Shown here: positions 17,105 through 24,804 of the stretch, piece after piece
Layout of the letters: every line of letters begins with the position of its first letter
How positions within the stretch are numbered: position 1 is the stretch's first letter
Origin: Sphingobacteriales bacterium
GTDB lineage: Bacteria; Bacteroidota; Bacteroidia; Chitinophagales; Chitinophagaceae
Assembly: GCA_016219985.1 (NCBI GenBank)
Contig: JACRJO010000026.1
Span: 1-64,000 of the forward strand
Direction of reading: 5' to 3'
DNA length: 64,000 bases
Notes under the pieces: model-generated
Seen by the model: only the letters and a program-made list of their open reading frames with translations
What the model was told of the DNA's origin: nothing
Databases searched by the model: none
Translations under genes and position numbers: made by a program

Positions 17105-17872
17105 TTAGTTATTGATTTCTTTCTCCTCTCCCGCATCGCCAAGCGAGTCGGCATTCACGATGCCCAGTTTTTCAACGGCCACCTGGGCCGCGATCTGGGA
17201 AGCATCTTTTTTATTGAAGGCTTTCCCCTCGGCTATATTCTTCCCGTCAAGTACAGCAGCCACGGTAAAGAGGCGGCGGCCGTTTTCCAGTCGTTCATTC
17301 AGGGTTTCAAATTCCAGCACGCGGCCATTTTTATTGGCCCAGCCATAGAGTTTGTTCTTATGGTTGATCTCCAGGATCTCCAGGTCATCCATGAACATGT
17401 GGGGAAGGATAATATAATCCAGCACCCATTTGGCTGTTTTCTTGTACCCGATATCGAGGTAGATGGCCCCCACCAGGGCTTCCAGGGTATTCCCGAAAAT
17501 CTGGCTCACTTTCAGGGAGCCGTCCATTTTATTGTAGAGGGTGATCTTTTTGAGTCCCATGCGGACCGCGATCTCGTTCAGCTGCTGGCGGTTGACCATC
17601 TTGCTGCGCATCTCGGTCAGGAAGCCTTCTTCCTTATAGGGATAACGCTTAAAGAGGTAATCGGCGATAAGGGCGCTGAGTACAGCATCCCCGAGGTATT
17701 CGAGGCGCTCATTGTTTTCATCCGCGCCTTCCCGTACCGAGCGGTGGGTAAGCGCTGTTTTATAAAGTGAGAGGGATCCGGGCTTGTACCCCAGCATATT
17801 CCTGAGTTCTTTTTTGAAAGAGGAACCCTCGAGTTTGGTAAAAAAATTTTTAAAGAAATCCACGGTATTCAA
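17105..17872 (-). CDS. rnc: Ribonuclease III
   Basis: 255 residues. RNase III cleaves double-stranded RNA in rRNA precursor processing and antisense decay. The catalytic signature NERLEYLGDAVLSA (residues 54-67, with the metal-binding Glu and Asp) is intact; the second acidic site is in IFGNTLEALVGAIYLDIG. Residues ~180-245 form the C-terminal dsRNA-binding domain (LNERLENGRRLFTVAAVLDG ... ASQIAAQVAVEKL). Downstream of fabF by 19 bases: the acpP-fabF-rnc order is common in bacteria. Confidence 0.96.
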   Translation of the reverse strand: MNTVDFFKNFFTKLEGSSFKKELRNMLGYKPGSLSLYKTALTHRSVREGADENNERLEYLGDAVLSALIADYLFKRYPYKEEGFLTEMRSKMVNRQQLNEIAVRMGLKKITLYNKMDGSLKVSQIFGNTLEALVGAIYLDIGYKKTAKWVLDYIILPHMFMDDLEILEINHKNKLYGWANKNGRVLEFETLNERLENGRRLFTVAAVLDGKNIAEGKAFNKKDASQIAAQVAVEKLGIVNADSLGDAGEEKEINN

Positions 17873-17891
17873 GCTACGAAAAAAAGGCGAA

Positions 17892-19145
17892 TCAGGCCGT
17901 ATACTTTTTTACAATCACACAGGCATTATGCCCGCCGAATCCAAATGTATTACTCAATGCAGCCCGCACGGTCCGGGGTTGTGCCTTGCTGAATGTAAAA
18001 TTAAGTTTCGGGTCCAGTTCCGGGTCATCCGTAAAATGGTTGATCGTCGGCGGCACCAGGTCATGCACCACCGCCTGTATGCTCGCGATCGCTTCAATCA
18101 CACCGGCCGCACCAAGGCAATGCCCGGTCATGGATTTGGTGGCACTGATATTTAGCTCGTAGGCATGCTCACCAAAGACTGCGGTGATCGCTTTTACTTC
18201 GGCCCCGTCACCGATCGGTGTGGAGGTTCCGTGCGTATTGATATAATCGATCTCGCCGGGCTGCATTCCCGCATCCTCCAGGGCCGCGATCATTACATTG
18301 CGGGCGCCCAGGCCTTCGGGGTGCGGGGCCGTGATATGATAGGCATCCGCCGTAGCGCCGCAACCGGCCACTTCACAATAAATCCTGGCGCCCCTTGCTT
18401 TGGCATGTTCCAGTTCTTCAAGTACCAGTATACCGGAAGCCTCTCCCATCACAAACCCGTCCCGGTCCTTATCGTAAGGACGGCTGGCTGTTTTGGGATC
18501 CTCATTCCTTTCGCTCATCGCCTTCATGGCATTAAACCCGCCCACGCCGGCTTCACTGATCACTGCTTCACTGCCGCCACTCAGAATAATATCCGCTTTG
18601 CCTAAACGGATAAGGTTGAATGCATCCATGATCGCGTTGGTACTGCTCGCACAGGCGCTGACCACGGCAAAATTGGGTCCCCGCAGGTTATGCCGCATAC
18701 TGATCTGGCCGGCCGCAATGTCGAGGATCATTTTAGGAATAAAGAAAGGATTGAAACGGGGTGTACCGTCTCCTTTTGCAAAATCCGTTACCTCATGCTG
18801 AAAAGTGGTCAGCCCGCCGATACCGCTGGCAAAAACCACCCCGACCCGGTCCGGGTTGGTATTTTCTTTATTCAAACCCGCATCAGCCATGGCCTGGTCG
18901 CTGACCACGAGGGCAAATTGCGTAAAGCGGTCGACCTTCCTGGCTTCCTTTTTTTCGAGGAACTGGGTGGGCTCAAAATTTTTTACTTCACAGGCAAATT
19001 TTGTCCGGAACTTAGAAGCATCGAACTGGGTAATCATGTCCGCCCCCGACACCCCGTTAATAAGTCCGTTCCAATAATCCTGAACAGTATTTCCTAATGG
19101 GGTGATGGCCCCCATCCCGGTAACGACAACTCTTTTCAGTTCCAT
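17892..19145 (-). CDS. fabF: 3-oxoacyl-ACP synthase II
   Basis: 417 residues from ATG 19145 (MELKRVVVTGMGAITPLG); the longer in-frame start at 19232 reads through the acpP terminator and is rejected. FabF extends acyl-ACP by condensation with malonyl-ACP. The Cys-His-His triad is present: Cys165 in VVSACASSTN, His305 in NTHGTSTP, His342 in KSMTGHCLGAAG. The C-terminal NTFGFGGHN loop is also conserved. It follows acpP, with a hairpin in the 124-base gap. Confidence 0.96.
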   Translation of the reverse strand: MELKRVVVTGMGAITPLGNTVQDYWNGLINGVSGADMITQFDASKFRTKFACEVKNFEPTQFLEKKEARKVDRFTQFALVVSDQAMADAGLNKENTNPDRVGVVFASGIGGLTTFQHEVTDFAKGDGTPRFNPFFIPKMILDIAAGQISMRHNLRGPNFAVVSACASSTNAIMDAFNLIRLGKADIILSGGSEAVISEAGVGGFNAMKAMSERNEDPKTASRPYDKDRDGFVMGEASGILVLEELEHAKARGARIYCEVAGCGATADAYHITAPHPEGLGARNVMIAALEDAGMQPGEIDYINTHGTSTPIGDGAEVKAITAVFGEHAYELNISATKSMTGHCLGAAGVIEAIASIQAVVHDLVPPTINHFTDDPELDPKLNFTFSKAQPRTVRAALSNTFGFGGHNACVIVKKYTA

Positions 19146-19169
19146 ATTGTGAAAGTAAAGCAGTTTAGT

Positions 19170-19223
19170 CAAAAACAAAAACCAACCGCCTTCTGTCCGG
19201 CTGCTACCGGATTGAGAAGGCGG
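19170..19223 (-). terminator. Hairpin between acpP and fabF
   Basis: CCGCCTTCT (19186-19194) and AGAAGGCGG (19215-19223) pair perfectly over nine bases, with an inner CCGG/CCGG pairing. Read on the minus strand the 3' side is TTGGTTTTTGTTTTTG, a T-rich tail. It would partly stop acpP transcripts before fabF. Confidence 0.7.
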
Positions 19224-19269
19224 GGTAAACATTTATTTCCTGCCACTCAGGCAGGCCACATATTGTACA

Positions 19270-19506
19270 TTACTTGGCGTGCTCTTCCAGGTAAGTAATA
19301 GCCTGACCTACGGTAGTGATCGTTTCGGCTTGCTCATCCGGAATAGAGATATTGAATTCTTTTTCAAATTCCATGATGAGTTCTACAGTGTCTAAAGAAT
19401 CGGCACCCAGGTCGTTGGTAAAAGAAGCTTCGTTCGTAACTTCTGCTTCGTCAACGCCCAGTTTGTCAACGATGATCTTTTTAACTCTTGATGCAATGTC
19501 TGACAT
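19270..19506 (-). CDS. acpP: Acyl carrier protein
   Basis: 78 residues, acidic, four-helix ACP. The phosphopantetheine serine is Ser37 in [16 protein letters not shown]. It carries acyl chains in type II fatty-acid synthesis. Normal length and start; 26 bases upstream of the ATG a TATTTTTG box gives a promoter. The hairpin after it probably raises acpP over fabF in expression. Confidence 0.97.
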   Translation of the reverse strand: MSDIASRVKKIIVDKLGVDEAEVTNEASFTNDLGADSLDTVELIMEFEKEFNISIPDEQAETITTVGQAITYLEEHAK

Positions 19507-19532
19507 GTTCGTAAAGTTTTGTTTATTGGGTG

Positions 19533-19540
19533 CAAAAATA
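19533..19540 (-). promoter_or_regulatory. Probable -7 box of acpP
   Basis: TATTTTTG on the minus strand, a full match to TAnnTTTG, 26 bases before the acpP start codon. Confidence 0.55.
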
Positions 19541-19721
19541 TACTTTTTGAATAAATAAGCGTGCGAAAGACCGTTTTTTCCATATTTGTCGCAAAATATT
19601 GATAACGAGCTGCCCGGATCAGCTTTGGAGGAATAGCCGGATGCTATTTTACACCAATTAACGGTTGGTAGTGTTGCCGGAACTTTGTATTTTGAAGCGC
19701 TCTCCCTTTAATTGATTCGTT

Positions 19722-20150
19722 ATGGCGCTGAAAATTATCGAACATGGCAGCTCAGACTACCAGAAAATGGTCCAACTCCGGGATCTCATCCTGCGTAAAC
19801 CGCTGGGGCTGGTTTTCACTCCCGAAGAACTGGAGGGGGAAAAAGACGATATACTGATCGGCGCATTTGAAGAGGACGAGATCCTTGGCTGCTGCATGCT
19901 GGTTGAGGAAAATAGCCGGATCATACGACTGCGCCAGATGGCGGTACTGAATAACCTGCAGGGCAAGGGCATCGGCAGGGCCATTATGAACTTTGCCGAA
20001 AATATTGCCCGGGACCGGGGCTACAGGGTGCTTTCCATGCATGCCCGCAAGAACGCGATCGGCTTTTATGAAAAAATGGGGTACTGCGTAAACGGGAAAG
20101 AATTTACCGAAGTGACCATCCCGCACTATGTGATGGAAAAAAACTTATAA
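19722..20150 (+). CDS. GNAT-family N-acetyltransferase
   Basis: 142 residues. GNAT motif A is clear: RLRQMAVLNNLQGKGIGRAI with the acetyl-CoA pyrophosphate loop QGKGIG; motif B follows as NAIGFYEKMGYCVNGKEFTE. The N-terminus (YQKMVQLRDLILRKPLGLVFTPEEL) resembles the ElaA-like/YjcF-type GNATs. The substrate cannot be told from the sequence. Alone on the plus strand and convergent with the YcxB-like gene, 20 bases away. Confidence 0.88.
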   Translation: MALKIIEHGSSDYQKMVQLRDLILRKPLGLVFTPEELEGEKDDILIGAFEEDEILGCCMLVEENSRIIRLRQMAVLNNLQGKGIGRAIMNFAENIARDRGYRVLSMHARKNAIGFYEKMGYCVNGKEFTEVTIPHYVMEKNL

Positions 20151-20170
20151 TACCTTCTTGCTTGTCCTGC

Positions 20171-20650
20171 TCAGCCCTTGCGCACTTTTTCCCGGATCAG
20201 TTTCCGCAGCGCGAAGACCTCATCGCTGTCCTTACACCCGTTCTTGGGCACCAGTAAGAAAGAGCGGCTGTCAAAATACAGGTGAAAAAAATGCGGGCTT
20301 TCCAGGTAATTCTTCAGGGCGGACCAGGGCCATGACTTTGAGCCCCTTTCGTGCGAGAGGGTAAACCCGTCATCCCGGAAATCCATACTGAATTCATGGC
20401 GGAATGTAATGGCCTTCCGGTACACCATATAAGGAAGGGCGAACCAGAAACTGATCATCAGCACAATCCATAAAAAAGAACCCACAAAAAAAGCCATGGG
20501 GGTGATCTTCTTCAGGGCATAGAGGGTGATGGAGGCAAGGGCAAACACATTCACCAGGATCAGCATCAGCCTGATCTCCCTGCGGCTGATGAAATGATAC
20601 CGCAAGGCCTGGATCACCTGCTGCTTATCATATCCGAAATAAAGAGTCAT
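20171..20650 (-). CDS. YcxB-like membrane protein
   Basis: 159 residues: two hydrophobic segments (about residues 28-47 and 50-75) followed by a YcxB-type C-terminal domain in which KAITFRHEFSMDFRDDGFTL, SWPWSALKNYLESPHFFHLY and SRSFLLVPK are the recognisable pieces. The fold is PH-like; no molecular role is known. It starts 6 bases after the PhoD-like gene, so the two are probably co-transcribed. Confidence 0.75.
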   Translation of the reverse strand: MTLYFGYDKQQVIQALRYHFISRREIRLMLILVNVFALASITLYALKKITPMAFFVGSFLWIVLMISFWFALPYMVYRKAITFRHEFSMDFRDDGFTLSHERGSKSWPWSALKNYLESPHFFHLYFDSRSFLLVPKNGCKDSDEVFALRKLIREKVRKG

Positions 20651-20656
20651 AAAAGT

Positions 20657-22000
20657 TTATTGCGGGGTTTTTAATTCCTTTTCTGAAATACTCCAATCGC
20701 CCAGTTTCTCCCCTTTCACGCCAAGGAAATCCACGGTCAGTTTACGGCTGCCCCTGGCGCCGCTGAAACTGAAACGGGCATAATTCTGTTTTTCATCCAG
20801 CCCGAATACCCGGTAGGGATTGTTTTTTTCCACGCCACCAAATGTATGCGTTCCGGAAGTAAGCGGTGAAACCGTAATATCATAAAGCGGGTAAGACCCG
20901 GGTCGCTCTGTTTTGATGATCTCGCTATGATGCCGGTCGCCGGTCAGGAACAATACACCGTTGATCTTGTAGTCAGCCAGGAAATCCATCAGCTCCTGGT
21001 ATTCGGCGGGGAAATCCCGCCACTTGTCGAAAGGCGAAACCGGGTTCAGCACCTGGCTGCCCACGGTGATGATCTTAAAAGTAGCGGCACTGAAAAGCAA
21101 TGAATTTTTCAGCCAGTCCATTTGCTGGGCGCCCAGCATTCTTTTATCAGGGTTCGGCTTCCCGTCCACTGAATCTTTCATCCGGTCTGCACTGCGCCAC
21201 CAGCGGTCATCCAGGAGAAAGATATCCGCATCTCCCCAGGAGGTCATAGTATAGATTCCCTGCCCGTTTTCCCCGGAAGAAGGGTTGCAGAAATAGCTGT
21301 TGAATACCTTCCGGCTGGCTTCCTTCAGGATATAGTTTTTCCCGATATCATTGGGGCCGTAATCATGGTCATCCCAGGTGGCCAGTTGGGGCATTGCTTT
21401 CAGGAAATCCTGCAGGGCAGGAGTAGCCCTGTCATGGCTGGCCCGGTACCAGAGTCCCCATTCACTGTAATAATCCACTTCCCGGGTATACCAGGCATCT
21501 CCCATCCAGACCATAAAAGCGGATTTTTCCCGGGCCATTGCACTGAAAATGGAAGAATCTTTTCCATAAGGAGTACCAGGCCGGTCATATTCCGGCTGGT
21601 TGAAATAAGAACAGGAACCGGTCAGGAAACTGAAATCCGGGACCGGCTTGCGCCATTGCCAGAGATCTTTTGTGGTAAAACTTCCTGTGTACCGGGTGGG
21701 TTTCCCATCCAGCAGGATCCGGTATTCATAAGTAGTATTGATATCGAGTCCGCCAACGGTAAAATATAGCGGGTTAAATTCATTGCCCAGGGATCCTTTA
21801 TATGGCAGCGTCCGGGTTGCTTTCCCGCCCATTTTATTATACTGCAGGGAAACTGATTTTACTTCCGGTGAGACTTCCAACCAGATCTTTGCATCCCGTA
21901 ATTCCACCGGGCCGAGCATGGGCCCCGAAATGATCCGTGACTGGGCATAAAGGAAAACAGAAAAAAAGAGCCCGGAGAAAAAGAAGATAATAGGTTTCAT
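20657..22000 (-). CDS. PhoD-like alkaline phosphatase family protein
   Basis: 447 residues from ATG 22000, which opens a signal peptide MKPIIFFFSGLFFSVFLYAQ; the extra ten residues of the in-frame upstream start break the signal and are dropped. An N-terminal Fn3-like domain (residues ~30-120) precedes the metallophosphoesterase: TGSCSYFNQPEYDRPG, MVWMGDAWY, ATWDDHDYGPNDIG and LTGDRHHSEI are the PhoD/alkaline phosphatase D metal-site motifs. It hydrolyses phosphomono- or diesters in the periplasm or outside; the substrate is not known. It follows the collagen-like gene, beyond a strong terminator. Confidence 0.88.
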   Translation of the reverse strand: MKPIIFFFSGLFFSVFLYAQSRIISGPMLGPVELRDAKIWLEVSPEVKSVSLQYNKMGGKATRTLPYKGSLGNEFNPLYFTVGGLDINTTYEYRILLDGKPTRYTGSFTTKDLWQWRKPVPDFSFLTGSCSYFNQPEYDRPGTPYGKDSSIFSAMAREKSAFMVWMGDAWYTREVDYYSEWGLWYRASHDRATPALQDFLKAMPQLATWDDHDYGPNDIGKNYILKEASRKVFNSYFCNPSSGENGQGIYTMTSWGDADIFLLDDRWWRSADRMKDSVDGKPNPDKRMLGAQQMDWLKNSLLFSAATFKIITVGSQVLNPVSPFDKWRDFPAEYQELMDFLADYKINGVLFLTGDRHHSEIIKTERPGSYPLYDITVSPLTSGTHTFGGVEKNNPYRVFGLDEKQNYARFSFSGARGSRKLTVDFLGVKGEKLGDWSISEKELKTPQ

Positions 22001-22030
22001 GCTGTTTATTTTGGAGCTGCAATTTACCAA

Positions 22031-22070
22031 AGAAAAAAGGGCTGTCCCGGATATCCGGGACAGCCCCTAA
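22031..22070 (-). terminator. Strong palindromic terminator after the collagen-like gene
   Basis: GGGCTGTCCCGGAT (22039-22052) is followed immediately by its exact complement ATCCGGGACAGCCC (22053-22066). On the minus strand it is followed by a TTTTTTCTTT tract. A/T runs on both sides allow bidirectional action. Confidence 0.85.
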
Positions 22071-22089
22071 AAAAAAATTAATACCGGAA

Positions 22090-22773
22090 TTATTTCCAGC
22101 CCTGTCCGTTAGCAGGAATATTAAAGATACGGGCCACCTGTTCGTAAGGCATAGCCCTGATCTGATCCAGTGTATAACCGGTATTTCCAACGGTTGCGCT
22201 TCTGCCACCTGCAACGCCGCCGGGGATAATCACATAGCGGTAGGAGAAAGCGGTAGAAAGGGTAAACCCGGGGTTGGTACCGTTTTGATTAACGATGTAA
22301 TAAACAATCTTACCCGTTACAGGCAGGTGCCCGAAGATAACAGGGGTTGCACCGGTCAGTGTAAAAGGTATAGAATAAAAAGCCTGGTTGGGATCAGCGG
22401 TAAAGGCCATGTAGCTAAGTATTACACCCTGGTTTATCACGGCAGCCGTGACTCCGGGAGCAGTTTTGATTGCCTTTTTAGTATCCCCAATATTTACAAT
22501 AGTAGAATCAGCCCAATCAGTAGCGGCAAAGCTGAACCAGCTGGAGTAGATCACATTGGCTGTACCTGCGGGACCTTGCGGACCAGTGGGACCAACAGGA
22601 CCTTGCGGGCCAACAGGGCCTGTAGCTCCGGCAGGACCCGTTGCACCTCCGATACCAGCAGGACCCTGGGGACCCGTAGCACCAGCAGGACCTTCCGGAC
22701 CTTCTTTTGTACAACTAACGGCTATAAATGAAATAGCTAAGAACAAGATCGAGAGGAGTCTGAACTTTCTCAT
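22090..22773 (-). CDS. Lipoprotein with collagen-like Gly-X-Y repeat
   Basis: 227 residues. A lipoprotein signal ([21 protein letters not shown], mature Cys about 21) is followed at once by 16 uninterrupted Gly-X-Y triplets ([16 protein letters not shown] ... GPQGPAGTA, about residues 25-72), many with Pro at X. The C-terminal ~150 residues ([18 protein letters not shown]...) are a beta-rich domain of unknown function of a kind often seen behind such repeats in Bacteroidota. The repeat should form a surface stalk trimer displaying the C-terminal domain; that is inference. No partner gene is evident. Confidence 0.88.
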   Translation of the reverse strand: MRKFRLLSILFLAISFIAVSCTKEGPEGPAGATGPQGPAGIGGATGPAGATGPVGPQGPVGPTGPQGPAGTANVIYSSWFSFAATDWADSTIVNIGDTKKAIKTAPGVTAAVINQGVILSYMAFTADPNQAFYSIPFTLTGATPVIFGHLPVTGKIVYYIVNQNGTNPGFTLSTAFSYRYVIIPGGVAGGRSATVGNTGYTLDQIRAMPYEQVARIFNIPANGQGWK

Positions 22774-22920
22774 AAACGTTTGATTTGGCTGTTATTAGTT
22801 TTGACTTAAAAGTAAAGGGATTTTTCCTCTTTACCAAGACAAAATAAAGGTAAAGGAAAAAAATCCAAAACCCACCCGGAAATAAAAAAAAATGCCCCGT
22901 TGCTATTTTAGGGTAACGCC

Positions 22921-22928
22921 TATATTTG
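22921..22928 (+). promoter_or_regulatory. Probable -7 box of the 22950 beta-barrel gene
   Basis: TATATTTG matches TAnnTTTG fully; a TTG at 22900-22902 lies 18 bases upstream as a possible -33 element. The ATG is 22 bases downstream. Confidence 0.6.
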
Positions 22929-22949
22929 TCTATTAACCAACTTGTTTTT

Positions 22950-23696
22950 ATGCGAATGAAACTGCTTATTCTGGCGATCGTACTGGTGCTGGCCGCCCCG
23001 GTTCATGGACAATTCAGCAAGGGCGACCGGATGCTGGGGGCTACGGTAGGAACCCTTGTTTTTAACACCGGCAATGCCGATATCACGGTCACTTCGATCG
23101 GCAGCAACACTTCAAAGATCACCAGTTACGGGGTAACCATTAATCCCTCCCTCGGTTGGTTCCTGTCCTCCAAAACGGTTATCGGCGCCACGCTGAATCT
23201 GAATCCCAATGGACAAAAAACAACCTATGAACAAGGCGGAAGCACCTACCAGCGCGATAAGAATAACGGGTTCAATATCGGGGTCGGCGGGTTTGCCAGG
23301 AATTATTTTTCTTCCGGGAACAGCCTGCTGCCCTTTGCGCAACTCTCATTGAATGGCGGGCTCAGCTCCCTGAAAACCGATGGCTATTTTTATGGCGGGG
23401 CCGGGACCGGTGTCTATAAAATAAGTTATACCGGCAGTTCAAACGGAGGTGTATTTGTAAACACCGCTGTGTCCGGCGGCTTTACCAAATTACTGGGAGA
23501 GAATGCCGGCCTTGATTTTTTTCTCGGCTATAATTTTTCCTATAACAAAAATGTGTTTAAGAAAACCACCCTGCGGGATGACGGCAATAACGGGAGTATT
23601 GATACTCGCTCTGAAAATGAAACCACTACGAGGTTTACCAACCATGGATTTACAGCGGGGGTTGGTTTCCAGGTTTTTTTGAGAAAGAAGAAATAG
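22950..23696 (+). CDS. Outer-membrane beta-barrel protein
   Basis: 248 residues from ATG 22950 (MRMKLLILAIVLVLAAPVHGQ signal peptide). The mature part has alternating hydrophobic strands and short turns (GATVGTLVFNTGNADITVTS, NPSLGWFLSSKTVIGATLN, ENAGLDFFLGYNFSYNKN) and ends in VGFQVFLRKKK, the outer-membrane porin-like/OmpW-PorT type barrel pattern. No ligand-binding or enzymatic motif seen. It is a single gene with its own promoter; the stop is followed by a periodic palindromic region. Confidence 0.8.
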   Translation: MRMKLLILAIVLVLAAPVHGQFSKGDRMLGATVGTLVFNTGNADITVTSIGSNTSKITSYGVTINPSLGWFLSSKTVIGATLNLNPNGQKTTYEQGGSTYQRDKNNGFNIGVGGFARNYFSSGNSLLPFAQLSLNGGLSSLKTDGYFYGGAGTGVYKISYTGSSNGGVFVNTAVSGGFTKLLGENAGLDFFLGYNFSYNKNVFKKTTLRDDGNNGSIDTRSENETTTRFTNHGFTAGVGFQVFLRKKK

Positions 23697-23697
23697 T

Positions 23698-23868
23698 CAG
23701 GAAAGACGGAAAGTCCGGAAAAAGCAGTTATTAAAGTTGCAAATACTTTCCTGGTTTGAATAGCTTAGTTGAACGGAGAGGCTTTCCAACTTCCCGTCTT
23801 GCGGTCTTCCGGACTTCCCGACTTCCCATCTTCCCGACTTCCGGACTTTCCGACTTCTCATCTTCCCG
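23698..23868. repeat. Octad-periodic inverted repeat region
   Basis: On the right, about ten octads of the form GACTTCCC (variants AACTTCCC, GTCTTCCG, ATCTTCCC) run from 23788 to 23867. On the left, 23698-23722 carries the complementary GGAAAGAC/GGAAAGTC/CGGAA. The two can pair, with about 60 bases between. Same general style as the heptad palindrome at 14163-14230. No gene seen in the segment. Confidence 0.65.
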
Positions 23869-23898
23869 AAAAAAAAAAGGCCGCCCTTTCAGGCGACC
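23869..23898 (-). terminator. Intrinsic terminator of the DksA-like gene
   Basis: Read on the minus strand, GGTCGCC (23898-23892), a short loop and GGGCGGCC (23886-23879) form a stem, followed by ten T. It lies 22 bases after the stop codon. Confidence 0.75.
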
Positions 23899-23919
23899 CG
23901 CTTATCGTTAGTTTCTCTT

Positions 23920-24801
23920 TTACTTGTTCATCATCTGCTTGGCCTCGATGCTGAGTGTGGCATGGGGCACGGCCCGGAGACGGGCTTTGTCGATCAGTTT
24001 ACCGGTTACACGGCAAATGCCATAGGTCTTGTTCTCGATCCGCATCATGGCTTTTTCCAGGTGGTCGATAAACGTGATCTGACGGCTGGCCATCTGGCTC
24101 AGTTGCTCTCTTTCCATACTCACACTGCCGTCTTCCATTGTCATATAACGGGCTTCGTCCATATCCCCGCCTTCGTCCTTGCGGGTGATCAGTCCCTGTA
24201 AATAGGCCAGTTCCTTCTTAGCTGCATCCAGTTTACGCTGGATAATCTCCCTGAATTCTGCGAGGTCAGCATCGGAGTACCTCATGGTGGGTCCGGAATT
24301 GTATTGTTGCATAGTTATATCTAATACGGATTTGGTAAACTCAGGTTCATATTTAACCGAGTTCTTGGTACTTGTTTTGGGGATCACCACTTTAGCAGCC
24401 CTGGGCGGTTCCTTTTTGATCACCGGCTGCACTTTGGGCTTTATTGAGACCAGTGATTTCGGATCCACGGCACCGTGTTTCTTCGCCACCGGCTTAGCTA
24501 CCGGTACTTCCTGTTTGGGGGCCGGTGCAGGTTTAGCCACCGGTACCGGTTTGGCAGCCGGCTTCGGGGCGGGTTTGGGTGCGGGTTTGTGCGCAGGCTT
24601 CTTAGCTACCGGTTTGGCAGCAGGTTTGGCGGCTTTTTTAGGAGCGGCTTTAGCGGCCTTTTTAGGGGCGGGTTTGGGTGCAGATTTTTTCACAGTTTTC
24701 CTGGCTGCTGGTTTTTTAACAGCCACTTTTTTGGCGGGTTTGGCGGCTTTTTTAGGAGCCTGTTTCCCGCCGGCGGGGCGGGCATGCTTTTTAGTTGCCA
24801 T
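23920..24801 (-). CDS. Fusion of a histone H1-like Lys/Ala/Pro tail to a DksA/TraR-like domain
   Basis: 293 residues. Residues 1-115 are almost only Lys, Ala and Pro in AAKPAPKK-type repeats, as in histone H1/Hc1-like or AlgP-like tails, expected to bind DNA or nucleic acid. Residues ~172-293 are DksA/TraR-like: a coiled coil (LAEFREIIQRKLDAAKKELA) and the finger region YGICRVTGKLIDKARLRAVP. Of the four zinc cysteines only Cys263 remains; the other positions are Thr, Ser and Ala. The hallmark acidic coiled-coil tip of DksA was not clearly seen. It starts 3 bases after the ileS stop, so it is likely co-transcribed with ileS. Probably nucleoid- or RNA-polymerase-associated; not proven. Confidence 0.85.
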   Translation of the reverse strand: MATKKHARPAGGKQAPKKAAKPAKKVAVKKPAARKTVKKSAPKPAPKKAAKAAPKKAAKPAAKPVAKKPAHKPAPKPAPKPAAKPVPVAKPAPAPKQEVPVAKPVAKKHGAVDPKSLVSIKPKVQPVIKKEPPRAAKVVIPKTSTKNSVKYEPEFTKSVLDITMQQYNSGPTMRYSDADLAEFREIIQRKLDAAKKELAYLQGLITRKDEGGDMDEARYMTMEDGSVSMEREQLSQMASRQITFIDHLEKAMMRIENKTYGICRVTGKLIDKARLRAVPHATLSIEAKQMMNK

Positions 24802-24804
24802 AAA

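Noticed and set aside
23788..23868. CRISPR-like short repeat
   Set aside because: Octads are contiguous, with no spacers; it is an oligonucleotide-periodic element.
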